Counted from the first letter of the stretch, positions 1 through 11,851 are shown. The stretch is DNA of 64,000 bases from Clusia tigrina (GCA_920105625.2 OV050031.1:46064925-46128924); one strand, 5' to 3'. Notes: generated from the letters alone by a model not told the origin. Numbers and translations: made by a program.

Positions 1-514
1 AGTTGCAATTTAGTTGTGAATAAACGTTCTAGGAACGTACCCAGGTGGAGTGGGGAGCTAAATATTTTGCGCAAAAAAGCCCGTCAACTCTCTAATAGAG
101 CCAAGTCTAATGGTGACTGGGCAACCTATAGAAGTGCCTAAACGGCCTATAATAATGAGTTGAGAAGATCTAAGAGAGACTCACGGAAAAAGTACTGTGA
201 GTAGATTGAAACTCTCCCAGCAGCTACCCGACTCCAGAAATCACTCAATAAAGATCACTCAAATGGCCTTTGTACACTCAAGAAGCCTGACGGAAATTTT
301 ACGGAGAGCCTGGAAGAGACGGGACAGCTTTTGTTGGACACTCACTTTTCGATCGAGAATACTCGTTTCTTGATGCCTACACGGAAGGAACTCTCACTGA
401 CTCGCAGAATTCTTACCGCCAACAAAACCAAATGGGCTATCTCCACTTTTAGACCATTGAAATCCCCAGGTGTCCATAATATAACCGTGCCTACTTCGGC
501 AAGGTGTTGATGTA

Positions 515-1214
515 TTGGCACCTTTGCTAACAAACATTTTCAGGATAAGCCTGGAACTAGGCATAGTGCCTAAACCTTGGACGAAGACTAGGGTGGCTTT
601 CATACCGAAAGCAGACAAAAAGGCAGACTACAACACGCCAAAAGCATATCGGCTCATTAGCCTAACGTCATTCCTGCTAAAAGTTATGGAAAAAATTCTG
701 GACCAATATATCAGGGAAACTTTTCTTGAAGATTCTCCTGTTCATATTGAACAATATGCTTACCAATCAGGCAAATCGACTGAGACAGCCATACATAGCT
801 TATCGAGCAAAATTGAAAAGGCGTTTGAAGGTAAAGAAATAGCTCTCTGTACATCGGTTGACATTACGGGGGCTTCTGACAATGCTACTTTCAGATCAAT
901 TGAGGAGGGGATGAACAGGAAAAGTATACAAAGAATGATCATAACATGGGTTCTCAATATGCTGAAAAACAGAACTACAATCTTTGAAACAGGGACAGCA
1001 TAGCTTATTGTCAGGTCAACCAAAGGATGTCCCCAGGGGCGTCCTATCGCCACTCCTATGGTTATTGGTTATCGACGAGCTCTTACAAACTCTCAATGAC
1101 CTCGGATACGAAGTTCAGGGCTTTGCAGATGATTTGGTAATTATGGTCAGAGGCAAGTTTGACTCTACCATAATAGATCGCATGCAACTGGCTCTTGACA
1201 TCACTCAAAACTAA
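515..1214 (+). pseudogene. Reverse transcriptase fragments of I/LOA-type element
   Basis: Two overlapping reading frames (515-1003 and 984-1214) carry RT motifs: a KPWTKTRVAFIPKA-like start, a YRLISLTSFLLKVMEK block, an AYQSGKSTETAIH block, VSPGGVLSPLLW-like residues, and the catalytic box read as GFADDLVIMV near 1120-1145. The normal D in the preceding DIxGASD block is recognisable. A frameshift around 985-1010 breaks the frame. It would polymerise cDNA from nicked target DNA in an intact element; here it cannot make a full protein. Confidence 0.85.
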
Positions 1215-1332
1215 TGTCAGGAGAAAGGACTATCGATAAATCCGAATAAAACAAAAGTGGTACCCTACCCAAAAAGAAGGAAACTGAATCTGGGGACCTT
1301 AAGTTTAGAGACCACGAACTTAACAATGTCAA

Positions 1333-2514
1333 ATGAAATATCTGGGAATAATCCTAGACAAAACTCTAACTTGGAAAAACCACTTATCATACGTAACTAG
1401 TAAAGCCTTAAGAGCAACCTACGCTTGCCAGAGGTTGTACGGTAAGACATGGGGACTACGGCCAAAAATGATGGCGTGGTCATATAAAACAATAATAGTA
1501 CCAATCATTACATACGCTTCGTTGGTATGGTGGCCGAAAGTAAACCAAACAAAAGCTCAGATGACCCTTAACAAGATTCACCGTATAGCCTGTTTGAGTG
1601 TGACGGGAGCAATGAGAACGTGCCCTACACTAGCTTTGGGAATGATCACTGGACTGACTCCTCTACACCTTGTAGTTAAAAGGATGGCGGCCAGCGCGGC
1701 CTAAGGCTATCTAATCTAGCCCATCTTAAAGAAGGCAACCTATCGGAGCACGCAAAGATTCTAGACACTGTCTGGAATTCTCTGTGCCTCATGGATAGAA
1801 AATTAGACTTCTCTAAGCACTTCAAAGTGGTCATCAGTGACCGTTCAGCTTGGAGAAACAATGAAATAATAATAAAACAGGACTCACAGTTGTGGTATAC
1901 AGATGGGTCCAAAATGGAAGATGGCAGTGCAGGAGCTGGAATTGTAGGGCCAAATTTCCAAAAAGCAATTGCAATGGGAAACACAGCTTCCATTTTTCAG
2001 GCCGAAGTCCACGCTTTAGAGTTATGTGCTAGAGAATGTCTACGCAGGGGTACACGCAACACCAAAATATGCATACTCTCAGATAGCCAGGCAGCTCTAA
2101 AATCATTAATAAACTTCTCATTCCAATCAAAGCTGGTCTGGGAATGCTCTAAACTCCTCAGATAAACTCGCGAGAAACTCTGTTACGCTAATGTGGGTAC
2201 CGGGAGATTAGGGACATGAGGGCTACGAAATGGCAGACTATTTGGCAAAAAGGGGCGGAGACACTGCCTTCATAGGGCCAAAACCCTTCTGTGAGGTAAA
2301 CAGTAGCTTCACAAATAACTTGTTGTGCGAACAGGAAAAACGAGGTCTGCTAAACTACTGGAGAGACCAAAAAGGCATGCGGCAGTCGAGACTACTCATT
2401 GATCCTGAACACATCAGAGTAGATGCTTCTTTAAAACTCAGCAGAAATGACATCGAACTCTATACTGAACTTTTAACAGGACACTGTAGACCAAATTACC
2501 ATCTGAAAAAATAG
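1333..2514 (+). pseudogene. RT thumb and RNase H domain of I/LOA-type element
   Basis: The region starts at the conserved KYLGIILDKTLTW motif that follows the RT palm. It continues through a frameshift near 1700 into an RNase H domain with YTDGSKMEDGSAGAGI (first acidic residue), an E in QAEVHALELC, and LSDSQAALKSL. A stop near 2163 and further changes interrupt the last RNase H segment (GHEGxEMAD-like in copy 2, altered here). The 3' zinc-finger-like tail seen in copy 2 is largely deleted in this copy between about 2590 and 2630. Confidence 0.85.
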
Positions 2515-2703
2515 GCGTGGTAGAAGACGATTCCTGTCGATTCTGTCAAGAGTAGCAGGAAACAGCAGAACATATTCTATGCACTTGCCCAGCGGTGGCA
2601 ATCTCCAAATCACCTAGTAAAAATTAAATAGTCTAGGACTGTTTTAGTTGGGTACGAGGCTGCACAATAGATCTGTTAGGTCGCGGTGTTCTTTTAGCCT
2701 GTT

Positions 2704-2727
2704 AATAATAATAATAATAATAATAAA
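2704..2727 (+). repeat. (TAA)n tail of I/LOA-type element
   Basis: Eight TAA units directly follow the element 3' end. The same tail, as (TTA)n on the plus strand, closes the minus-strand copy at 43441-43467. Confidence 0.9.
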
Positions 2728-3125
2728 CTTCCAGGTTGCATTGGGTACTTGGATGACCATTTAAAAATCCGACCTGCAGGAAGCATTCACGACGCAAACA
2801 TTTTTTCAAAATGTGGGTCTTGACGGTATCCAAATCGCTTTTTCGGCAGATTCGAATGCATCGCTGCAGACACTGCATATACGTTACATCCAAATGTTAT
2901 CACTCCATTCAGAAAGAATAGTAATGAATATACAAGAGGGCAAAGACAAATATACAACGAACACTTCTCAAAATTCCGCGCCAGAGTGGAGAATTCTTCC
3001 GGACAATTTAAGGCAAAGTTTGGAAGTTTAAAAGAGTTAAAATTTCGCCTCCATAACTCGGAAAATTCAAAGAGATGTAATGAATGGATACTTGCGTGCT
3101 GCATATTGCATAACATACTAAAATA
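2728..3125 (+). pseudogene. PIF/Harbinger transposase C-terminal fragment
   Basis: Translating with frame changes gives the last third of a DDE_Tnp_4-type (HARBI1-like) transposase: RPAGSIHDANIF, then ADTAYTLHPNVITPF (equivalent of the GDSAYPL...TPF block), then a VENSSGQFKAKFGSLK block and the ending ACCILHNIL, which is diagnostic for the family. It abuts the (TAA)n tail, so the non-LTR element probably inserted into or next to it. There is a stop near 2818 and no upstream transposase, so it is a fossil. Confidence 0.75.
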
Positions 3126-3917
3126 ATACCACCTCCAATCATTTGAGTGGCCTTCGCAAATTACCATATGAAAATTGGTTGAGTGAGAAACCAAAATGCT
3201 CAACATCCTCGTATTTTGACCTCACAACATGGGCACGCATATCACCGCCATCTAGCGGCCACCAGTGCTACCCACAATGGCAACGTCGAACGTAGCGCAC
3301 TTGGTGGCCATATGGTAACGCGCCCGAACACCACACATCACAAACAGCTGAGAAGGGACTATATAAACGCATACAGAGCGTAACTCAGCCCTTCTTCTTC
3401 GGCTAGCCAGCACAGTGACAACACCAGTACAGGTAACTATCCTAGGACACTGAGAATTTAGGGATTCGTCTGCCTTTCGCGGTGCTAACCCATACGCTCG
3501 TGACCTAATGTACAGCAGAGTAAGTCAACACCACGGACCATTTCGCCGCAACGTGGGATTCCTCGCCACCGCACGTAAATATAGTCAAATATCATCTGGT
3601 AATATATTGTAAACCACGGCCGTAATATATTGTAAACCACGGCCGTACTTCAGTAAATAATAAAATCACAATGTAATAGAATTAAGTATGGATCAAGTGT
3701 TAGATAGGTTAAGTTTTTCTAATAATAAAATAATAATTATAAATCAACTCCGCAAAAAAATAAATTTTGTAAGAACCCTGGACAACGACGAGCGTCACCT
3801 CAGCAAAAGCGTAGGCAGGGAGGTTTCTTACAGTTGGTAAAATTCATAACTACACAAGAAGAATAAACCAAAATGTACACACATATTTTTTATTTATTTC
3901 TGATTACAGCACGCCAA
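3126..3917. other. Intergenic stretch with TATA-like site and 23-bp duplication; possible LTR remnant
   Basis: No gene is recognisable. The stretch has a CTATATAAACGC TATA-box-like sequence near 3359-3370, a downstream purine/pyrimidine-rich leader, and a perfect tandem 23-bp duplication at 3601-3646 containing CGGCCG. It could be a decayed LTR promoter region, but neither termini nor target duplication could be established. Confidence 0.35.
3601..3646 (+). repeat. Perfect 2x23-bp tandem duplication
   Basis: The unit AATATATTGTAAACCACGG plus CCGT is repeated exactly twice, head to tail. Confidence 0.95.
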
Positions 3918-4170
3918 TCATTCGTACAAAGCAACTCTCTCTTTGGACTGAATTTCTACCCTCCAGATTTGCGCTTCCATGTCAATGCGTTTCAGTTCTA
4001 ATTCTTTGGATTTTGCTTGCAATTTTAAGCCCCACGCTTCCTTCGTGAAGAGCAGTCACCTTGTCGGGGTTCGAAGGATTAAATGATTGCAATGACGCAA
4101 TGGGTTGGGATGGCGGAGCTTCGGCTCTTATGGGATTAACCTTGCCGGACTGACTACTGCGGAGCAATCC
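3918..4170 (-). pseudogene. Fragment of Myb/SANT-like accessory protein (Harbinger ORF1 type)
   Basis: Read on the minus strand with one frameshift, the end of the protein is a charged helix (SKELELKRIDMEAQIW, then SKERVALYE and stop at 3918-3920). Such C-terminal coiled-coil tails with repeated K/E/L are typical of the Myb/SANT-like DNA-binding protein encoded beside PIF/Harbinger transposases. Its position about 800 bp from the Harbinger transposase fragment at 2728-3125 fits one decayed two-gene element, although the DNA-binding half is not seen. Confidence 0.5.
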
Positions 4171-4247
4171 AACTAAGAACTGTCTCCCTCCTAAACCAGG
4201 GTGTTCTTGGGATCGTGCTCACTAGATGTTGCTCTGCAGCTAGGAGG

Positions 4248-4717
4248 TGTTGTGAGTTAGAATCAAGCTACCTACGCGTAGTTGACTCACAGCACCGGCT
4301 CCTATTAAATTCATTAAGAGCGCACATCTTTTTAGGGTGCAAATATTTTAAATGAATAGTATTTATGCATTAATTATGATGTAAACTTTTAGGGTGTCAC
4401 AGTTACCGCAGTCAAGCTGACGAGGGACATTTAGAATGCACCGACGACACTTTCGTTCAGTAGGTCAGTTGGCTTGAGCCACTGACACCAAATAACAATT
4501 GCGTAACACAACACCAGTTTTTGTATTGTAATTGTGAATTGTAAATAGTATATAAGAATTAGTTTTTTAAGAATAAAGTTTCTTGTTGTTTTAAACCCAA
4601 AATAGTGCAGTGCTTATTTAAGAAAGTGATGTAGGTTTACAGGTTCCCGCGCAGGACAAGCCGCGAGAGGACATTCCAGAGGACGTTCCCGAGGACAAGC
4701 AGATAAGGCCCTTAACA
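4248..4717 (+). mobile_element. Solo LTR of Ty3/gypsy family A with 4-bp target duplication GAGG
   Basis: The LTR starts TGTTGTGAGTTAG and ends TTAACA. It contains a TATATAAGAA promoter motif (about 4549) and an AATAAA signal (4572-4577). GAGG occurs immediately before (4244-4247) and after (4718-4721), as expected for a 4-bp gypsy-type duplication. Homologous LTRs flank the coding copies at 30118-30636 (minus) and 43216-45095 (plus), which fixes both ends. No internal region is attached, so this is a recombination-derived solo LTR. Confidence 0.85.
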
Positions 4718-6597
4718 GAGGTAAATTAGGCTGTATTTTAACGGAGCTCCCCTTCCTGATACCAGGCCGCCTCAGGTAATAACGGTGGCCTTGCTCAGGT
4801 ACGAGGCACTGCCACAGCTGACCAACCCCTTCCCCTTTCAAATTTTTGGCTGCCTTAGCTTGATCCTGTCGAACGGGTGGCCGTAAAAATTAGATACAAC
4901 CAAAAACAACAAAAAAAAACTGACGCTACTTCGGATGTAAGTCCAACATCCCCCACACACTTTGTCTCTGCTATTGTAGCTACGGACGACGCGCCTGGCA
5001 CAAGCAATGCCACTTGCTGCGGTATTGTGGAGAAACTGAGACACAAGAGGTGCTGACAGGACATTAGGTTATGGCGGTTATAGATTGTAATGGCCCTGAT
5101 GGCAGTATCTCTCCTGAGTGCTGGAAGAAAGTAAAAGTCAGCCTTTCAAATGGTTTCGGATGGTTTTCCCTCATTTCGCCACAGCAGGGGGTACCAGGGC
5201 CATGTGAAGCTGATCGCCTGCGCAAATCAAAGGTCAGTAGACCTCTATAGAATTGGATCTCCAGGATCGGCGAGGCATGGCAAGGCGCAAGGCTCAAAGT
5301 CGTACCTAGGGAACTGATCCCTAGTAGACCAAGAGCGCGTGCATTCCCAGCCGAACCATCTGACCCCAGGGCTATCCTAGAGATATTTAGATTGAGCAAC
5401 CAGCAGCTCCCGACTAGAAATTGTAAGGCTACCAAAAGAGAACGAAGAGGGGATTTCAGGTCAGTAACCCTTGTGGTGAACGCCGAATCTCTGGCGACTG
5501 TAGGCGAATCCAATTGGGTCGTGGGCTACGGGCCTTAAGGTCTATAAGAAGGACGGGGGACCGTCTGACACGGATCAAGAACCCTATAGGGGTAACTCCT
5601 GATCCTACTTCTACTAACTCTTCCTTCCGGAAGCCAACCTACAGAAGCTTATTGTGGATGCAAAGGCTCAATGGGTGGCTGTAATCATTGGATGCGATGC
5701 CAATGCGCAGCACGACATTTGAGGAAGCTCGGATGTCAAAGCACGCGGTGAGTCATTATATGAATATATTGTAACGACTAACATTCTTATATGTAATAAG
5801 GAGTCAGAACCCACTTTCTTTACTGCTAAAAGGCAGAAAGTCCTTGACATAACGATTGAGTCCGAATAAATTTTTGGTCGGATTTAAAATTGGAGAGTTC
5901 TAGAGGAACACTCCTTTCGGATCATAGGTTAATCCAGCTTGATCTTTTAGATAGTCTTCCTAGCCCTACGGCTTTTAGAAATGTCAAGTCAAATGTCTAC
6001 AAGGTGATTGTGGCTAGACTACCACCTCAGAACCCCATAAGCACAAGCATGTGTGCCGAAATTGATAGTCTGTGGAGGTTACAAGGGATGCTCTTAGCAA
6101 GGTTATATCGGTCTCTCGCCCCCTCAGTAGACCCATAGGGAAACAAAAACCCACGGGGTGGGGGAGGAAATTAGGGGACTCAAAAAAAAACTGTAGGAGA
6201 CTTTTTAACAACGCAAAGAAGTCTTGAGATAGTGCATACTGGGATTTATACAAGGCAGAATGAATCTTGGACTTCTAATAGTAATGGGACTTTAGAGTTT
6301 CTTTTAGAGACTCACTTCCCTGGTTGCTCGAGCACCATTCCACGGAGAACGAGGCCCAGCGCGAATGTAGTCGAAGTCAACTTACACATAATCACGAAGT
6401 CAAAATTACAATTAGCATATATAAAAAGACTCATGAAAGCATGTGGGGGTAATTTTGATACCCAAGGCTGGCAAAAGCTCGCACCCAACTAAGGCCCATT
6501 TGTCTGTCCTCCTTCTGTCTGAAAATCGTAGAAATGTTGTTATACACTCCTTAGTTTCTAGTATTGAGAGCTCCCTGCATAACAAGGAGTTCTCCTA

Positions 6598-6933
6598 GTG
6601 GCTTTCCTGGACATCGAGGGAGCTTTTAACAACATAAAATTGGACGTAATAAACGGTGCGATACGAGACTTTCATGTGGTACTCGCCATTAGCAAGTGGA
6701 TTGAAATTATGCTTAGTAGCATGATAATTAATTCACAGCTGGGGACGGCGTCGGCCAAGAAGTCCGTGTGCAGAGGCACACCTCAAGGTGGAGCTCTTTC
6801 GCCCCAGCTCTGGAATCTTACGGCAAATGAGCTGGTGGTTCGATTGGAGAGGGAAGTGTGCAAGGAGGTCGCCTATGTGGATGATGTTGCTATTAGTATC
6901 TCGCGGAAATACATATCTACTCTGAGAGACTAG
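6598..6933 (+). pseudogene. Reverse transcriptase palm fragment
   Basis: The frame opens with AFLDIEGAFNNIK (motif A of non-LTR RTs, catalytic D in LDIEGAF). It continues through RGTPQGGALSPQLWNL (motif B) to AYVDDVAI (motif C, the two catalytic Ds). It lacks finger motifs upstream and is closed by a stop at 6933. All three catalytic aspartates are still present, but only about 110 residues remain open. Confidence 0.85.
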
Positions 6934-7004
6934 ATGCAACACACGTAGAACATTCTCTCTAAATGGACTACTGAGGTTTTAGAGGTAGTGTATTCTCAGA
7001 AGAT

Positions 7005-7422
7005 TTGGACATTAACATGTCCTTTAGGCTACCCGACCACTGCAGCGTTTCTCAGGTAGAGGTCGCGGCTATAGAGGCTGCACTGTCTTGGCTAAAGAAG
7101 AAGAAAATATCTGGACAAGATCTTTGCATTCTATCCGACAGCCAAGCAGCTTTGCCCCCCCTTGCATTTGGCTATTATCACCTCAAAAGCCGTCAAGAGT
7201 TGCCGCAAATCTTTAGACGAGGTAGCTAAGCAGACCCGTCTGCATCTGTGCTGGGTTCCCGGCCACAGGGATAATCCAGGGAACTGTAAAGCGGATTACA
7301 TTGCCCGTGAGAGGGTACTACCAATACCGCTTGAACCAGATGGGTCGAACTTCGGTATTCCTATTGCCACATTTAAGCTCTTAGCAAATACAATATCCTT
7401 AGGCACAGCGGGCAGGCGCTGA
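7005..7422 (+). pseudogene. RNase H domain fragment
   Basis: Two overlapping frames carry SQVEVAAIEAALSWL (the E of the active site), LCILSDSQAALPPL (D), and CWVPGHRDNPGNCKADYIAR (the last conserved H and D). The order and spacing are those of the RNase H domain at the end of I/LOA ORF2. One frameshift lies near 7190. Confidence 0.8.
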
Positions 7423-7745
7423 CCGGAAGGTTCAGGATGGAAAATAGCCAGACAAACCTGGGCAGAGATAAATGTCAAACGCTCAAAGGACATAGTTTTT
7501 CTAAATAGACAAAGTATAGGTTCCGTGATTAGTGTCCTAACGGGATACTGGACTCTAGGCACTACACGACTTCTGCAGGACTTGTATGGACGAAGGAAGA
7601 GTCCATTATACACCTGTTATGCACGTGTCCAGCGTTGACCAGAAGGAGGCGCACTTTCCTAGCTCCATCAACTGCTTCATTAAAAGCTCCAAATGGCTGG
7701 ACCTTTTCTTAAAGGGATGGGACCTGATGTCAATGATGGCCTATG

Positions 7746-8859
7746 TGCGCTTACCTACCAACGTACCTAAGCCCCACGCTTTCGTTTTGCGATATAGTGT
7801 GCGCATGTTTCGTACTTTATTGCGCACGCCACTCCTCCAATCCACCGCCAACTCTGTATCACCGACACTTTGTATAAAATGCCTGTGCAGTTGGTTTCTG
7901 CATTTAACTTCATGACTAAGGATGCCGTCAAGAAAAGAATTATGTTTGTACTTACATCAAATGGAGTATTTCCCTTAAGAATTGTTTTTCAATTTTACAA
8001 ATTAAAATTTTACAAACATAATATGCGCGTCATGATCATATTGGTATTTTGTGGTATTGCCAACTATACACAAAATAAAAACAAAAAGTTTACGAACTGG
8101 CAAATGGCAGTAGCTTGTGATTACCCTAATTGTATAGATCGTAAATTATAAAAATATGTTAACAGTGGGCGTGGCTATAAAAATACATTATTTGTATGGT
8201 GTTTAATGTTAATAACCGCAACCTTCCTGTGAAATTTAGTTGCTGAATCCTTAATAGGAACCAAGTAATGATTTTTGTTTAATTGTGGGCGTGGCAGTAG
8301 TATTACGATCCCCATATTTTGCACACACACTATTATGGACCCCATGTATATTTTTGCCAATTTTTATGCCGATAGCATCAATATGCGCATAGGTAGGCTA
8401 ATTTTAATTTTAGATCCGAAAGTTCCTTATATGAAAAGTGGACGTGTCTTTTCTCTGCACAACCTCATTTCTTGCAGGTAGCTTTTCTAGATCTCTATTA
8501 GATCTTAAGTTACTAATATTTTTAACAGTGGGCGTGGCAGTTAATATATACTGCCCACTTTTTGCATAGTATTTAGTAGGACCCACATCTACGCGTCACT
8601 ATTCCATCAATTGGACAGAAGTTATAGTCACTTTAAAAAAGGCGAAAAAGTTCCTTATATGAGAAGTAGGCGTGGTCTTTGTCTAAATCGGCCCATATAA
8701 TCTGGTTCTGTATCTTTTTCCAGACTATAATTTTGCAGTTTCATTAAGATAATGGAGTAATAGTAATGGAGCCATTGGCTTTCAAATTTCTAATTTTCTT
8801 GACTACTACTTTTTCATGCACCAGCTCTTTTTTCTTGAGAGATGCATACCGGCCTTAAA
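7746..8859. repeat. Non-coding stretch with recurring GTGGGCGTGGC motif
   Basis: No credible gene is seen. The 11-mer GTGGGCGTGGC (or a close variant) recurs in the same orientation at about 8166, 8285 and 8527, with weaker versions at about 8437 (GTGGACGTGTC) and 8670 (GTAGGCGTGGT). Copies lie 90-240 bp apart, each amid AT-rich DNA. The neighbouring AAAGTTCCTTATATGA also recurs (about 8419 and 8648), suggesting a decayed tandem array. Confidence 0.6.
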
Positions 8860-10790
8860 TGTGGAACAAAATAAAAATAATAGGATTTATGCAAAATCGA
8901 CGTTATAATGTACTGCAAAATTTAATTTTATTCCCTAAAACAAAAATGGAAATTGTACAGTGCTCAAAATGTCAGACATATGGCCATACCAAAAAATACT
9001 GTCATCATAGTCCAAGATTCGTGAAATGCGCTAACAGCCATATTAAATTACAAACGAAATGAAAGATGGAAAAAGCCCAAATATTTTCTCTGTGGAGGGA
9101 ACCATCCGGCCAATTATATATATTGTACTGTATATAAATAATTGTAAACAAAGTTATTTCCTATACTTCGATAGAATGTTATTGAATCCACCACAAATCC
9201 AAGTTCCAAAGGCAGTACAAATTATCGAATAGTAAAGCTTAGTATTCAGCAAGAAAAAATGAATACTCAATCAACACAATATTCTGTTTTATCACAACCC
9301 AATTACATGAAGGATTGCAAAGCCAGCTAAAAGGCATAATGGACCAAATAAGAACCATGCTTAACTTGTTAACGCTCAAATGTCGTAATGATATAATCTA
9401 TTAAATTCGGTATGTGGAAAGCAAATGGGCTCTCGCAACATATTAGTGCAGTCAAAACCCTTATTGCTGATAACAGCATTGAACAATCATCTCATTCACC
9501 AACAAAAGTTTTCTTTTTATAAATTTACCAATGCAACATATACAAGACACTCAGCCGGCACTGCACCTAGTAGCACCGCTATTATTAAAAAAACAAGATT
9601 ACAATACAAGAAAAGTACATACAAGCGACTAGTATTTCTGATCCTAACCAGCATGGTGAACGTACAATTACATCGGTGTATTTTCCTCCGAGGCACTCCG
9701 TTAACAAGGTTCAATGCGCACATCCATAGAACCTGTGGTGATTAGATCATCAAGCATCACTACTAGGGCTCAAGGACTATTAATCCAATAGGAAAATAAT
9801 TAATCAAGACAATACAAGCTAATAATTTTATTCATGTTTCAGCAGGAGAACCACCATACTATAGACAAAATATCCCTGATCATGTAATGAAAAGTGTTCC
9901 TAGAAACTGTGTCGAAGTGGCTTCATCTTTGGGTTTGCCATCAGACAATTCCCCTACTATTATAACGGTGAGAACCAATGCTCTACGCATAATTAAACCA
10001 CCCATATTACACAATATGTATTAAGCCTGTAATTTTAAAGAAATTATTTTTACACGTTATTCCTAGATACTCGTATATCACTAAAAATCCCTCACAAATT
10101 CTAAATATAATTATACAAAACTCTGCCTGTGGCGCTACAGCGAAGCTTAAAGAAACCCATAGTTATTGCGAGGTGAACACAGCTATTAAGGAGATGGTGC
10201 AGAACGAAGTATTTTACCGCAGATCTAATCCTGGCAGAGAAATCTGAAATTGCAACCAATGCTGCTGACACCTTTATAATGTAAAAAAAGCCAAACACTT
10301 AACTGCTGCAAACCAGCAACACAAATACCTCGACAAACTTGCAATTTGGTTTGACAAATGGAGACTGAGGGTAAACACTACTAATTCAGTACAAGTAAAT
10401 TTTACTTTGATAAGAAGAAGTTCCTGCTCGCCTGGAATTTTAAATCGTCACCCATTGCCACAAACAGAAGATGTCGAATATACCTTGTTCGGCATATGAC
10501 ACGGAAAAGCACTATTTTAATAAACGCAAGCAGCTGTGGTCATCAAACTTAGCTTAATGTACTGGTTCAAAATAATAAACTTGAGTGAATAATAAAATTG
10601 TCATTTAAAAAAGTGCAAATATAAACATTTTAAAAAGATTCCAAACAAAATTATTGCGGATAATTGGCAACGCACCATGGTTTGTTAGTAACGAAATATT
10701 CAACTGCATCAACAGACAAAAACAAATGTATGTTATTATTATTTTCTTTTGTAAATAATGTAATTATGGTAATAATATAGTATTTAAAAC
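8860..10790 (+). mobile_element. Decayed, internally deleted Jockey-like non-LTR element
   Basis: Remnants occur in the order expected for a Jockey-clade element. First come ORF1 zinc knuckles at about 8960-9120 (CSKCQTYGHTKKYC, FVKCANSH, then FLCGGNHPANY after a frameshift). Next is an endonuclease start near 9410 (MWKANGLSQH), another endonuclease block near 9535-9600, and an EEP end near 9840-10015. An RT C-terminal block lies at 10310-10490 (LDKLAIWFDKWRLRVN), and a final RFQTKLLRIIGNAPWFVSN block near 10630-10690. The central RT with its catalytic box is missing. Confidence 0.75.
8940..9122 (+). pseudogene. Jockey ORF1 (Gag-like) zinc-knuckle fragment
   Basis: CX2CX4HX4C knuckles (CSKCQTYGHTKKYC) are followed by FVKCANSH and, in another frame, FLCGGNHPANY. 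This arrangement is characteristic of the nucleic-acid-binding ORF1 protein of Jockey-type elements. A stop at 9060-9062 and a frameshift show that it is inactive. Confidence 0.75.
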
Positions 10791-10969
10791 ATTATTGTAA
10801 AATGTATATGAAAGTATAGGATTGGCTCGCATTCACATCTTTATATTGTAGTTCATTATTGAACTCCCTTAATGTATCTTAGGAAAGGTTGGGAATAAAA
10901 CAGAGCTATTTAACATAGAAAATTCTTTCTGTTGATTATCTTCACATTAAAAATATTCAGTTATAAAAA
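10791..10969. other. AT-rich non-coding DNA
   Basis: Probably 3' untranslated or flanking sequence of the Jockey-like remnant; nothing else is visible. Confidence 0.4.
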
Positions 10970-11014
10970 GCATCAGTTATGAATTAAAATTGTTTATTTC
11001 ATAACTGATGCTGA

Positions 11015-11102
<88 letters not shown>
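10970..11102. repeat. 14-bp hairpin followed by (TA)n microsatellite
   Basis: GCATCAGTTATGAA at 10970-10983 and its perfect complement TTCATAACTGATGC at 10998-11011 form a hairpin with a 14-nt loop. A pure (AT)n run follows from about 11016 to 11102. Confidence 0.9.
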
Positions 11103-11104
<2 letters not shown>

Positions 11105-11851
11105 TATCGTATATGTAGGTGGGCACTAATATTTATAATCTCACTATGCCTCATTAAATGATTTTGATCTGTATCTAAGATCTAACATCATGGTAGCAGC
11201 TTAGATAGCACACCAATTTATGGTATAGTGTTTATATGACTACTTGCGAAATATTTATAATATAACACATTTCTGATAATTTTACAAATGTGCGAAATTA
11301 ATAAATTGTTAGCGTATACTACTTTTATGAATAGATATCAAATTTGATTGATAACAAAATTCCTAGTCTTATTTCTGTTTCAACAATTCGTTGATTACTT
11401 TTGAAACGTTGGAAGATATTTAAAGACTGCCATTGTGTCCGCATGGGAAAAATCTTCAGAGGAGTTTTTGTGTATTTTTTATACTAATGTAAGAAAAAAT
11501 TGATATGGCAATTAATTCGTTCCTTTTGGCTTGTTAACTCAGTAAAAGGATTCCAAAATGTCAAAACTAATTTAAGTACGGCTGCCTATATTGTAATATT
11601 TTCCATATACAAATTGAGATTAGACTACAGTTTTACAAATGTCGGCTTGTGTGGTTACTTTTCTATACACAGCAATTTTGTATTCATTGATATTTGTTCA
11701 TGTATTTTTTTAGGGAACATTTCTACGATGGAAGTAACTGGTACATCTATGTAAAGTTGTTGTCAGAAAATATTTTATTCGTCTCTTTTGCAACAGCAGA
11801 CTTATGTCGGGTACGTATTTTTAAAATAACCAAAAAGAGAAGTTCACTCAC
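11103..11851. other. Intronic/intergenic AT-rich DNA
   Basis: No exon of the neighbouring Ankfy1-like gene (ankyrin or FYVE part) is recognisable here on the minus strand, so this is interpreted as the start of a long second intron. Confidence 0.5.

Larger units (their letters stand above)
1..2727 (+). mobile_element. Degenerate I/LOA-type non-LTR retrotransposon, copy 1 (5' end outside window)
   Basis: This is ORF2 of a non-LTR retrotransposon, decayed by frameshifts and stops. In order one can follow the linker upstream of the RT (residues like WWSGEL near 40-60), the reverse transcriptase, a thumb region, an RNase H domain, and a (TAA)n tail. An RNase H domain plus a TAA-repeat tail instead of poly(A) is typical of the I superfamily (I, LOA and relatives). 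The window begins inside the element, so its 5' end is unseen. A second, younger copy of the same family lies on the minus strand at 43445-44789 and confirms the 3' end and tail. Confidence 0.85.
4880..7745 (+). mobile_element. Degenerate LOA/I-type non-LTR element (second family)
   Basis: Decayed remains of both ORFs are in order. An ORF1 C-terminus lies at about 4930-5560 (SRPRARAFPAEPSDPRAI then a VGYGPL-like end). An AP-endonuclease fragment lies at 5650-5950 (GCDANAQHD, EPTFFTAKRQKVLDITI, LSDHRLIQ-like). An RT follows at 6598-6933, an RNase H at 7005-7422, and an FLGS/INCF-like C-terminal tail near 7600-7745. The reading frame changes many times. It is a different family from the copies at 1-2727 and 43445-44789, with a YVDDVAI box rather than FADDLVI. 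Confidence 0.75.

Noticed and set aside
2787..3206. 139-residue minus-strand frame
   Set aside because: Antisense to the Harbinger transposase fragment, which explains the region better.
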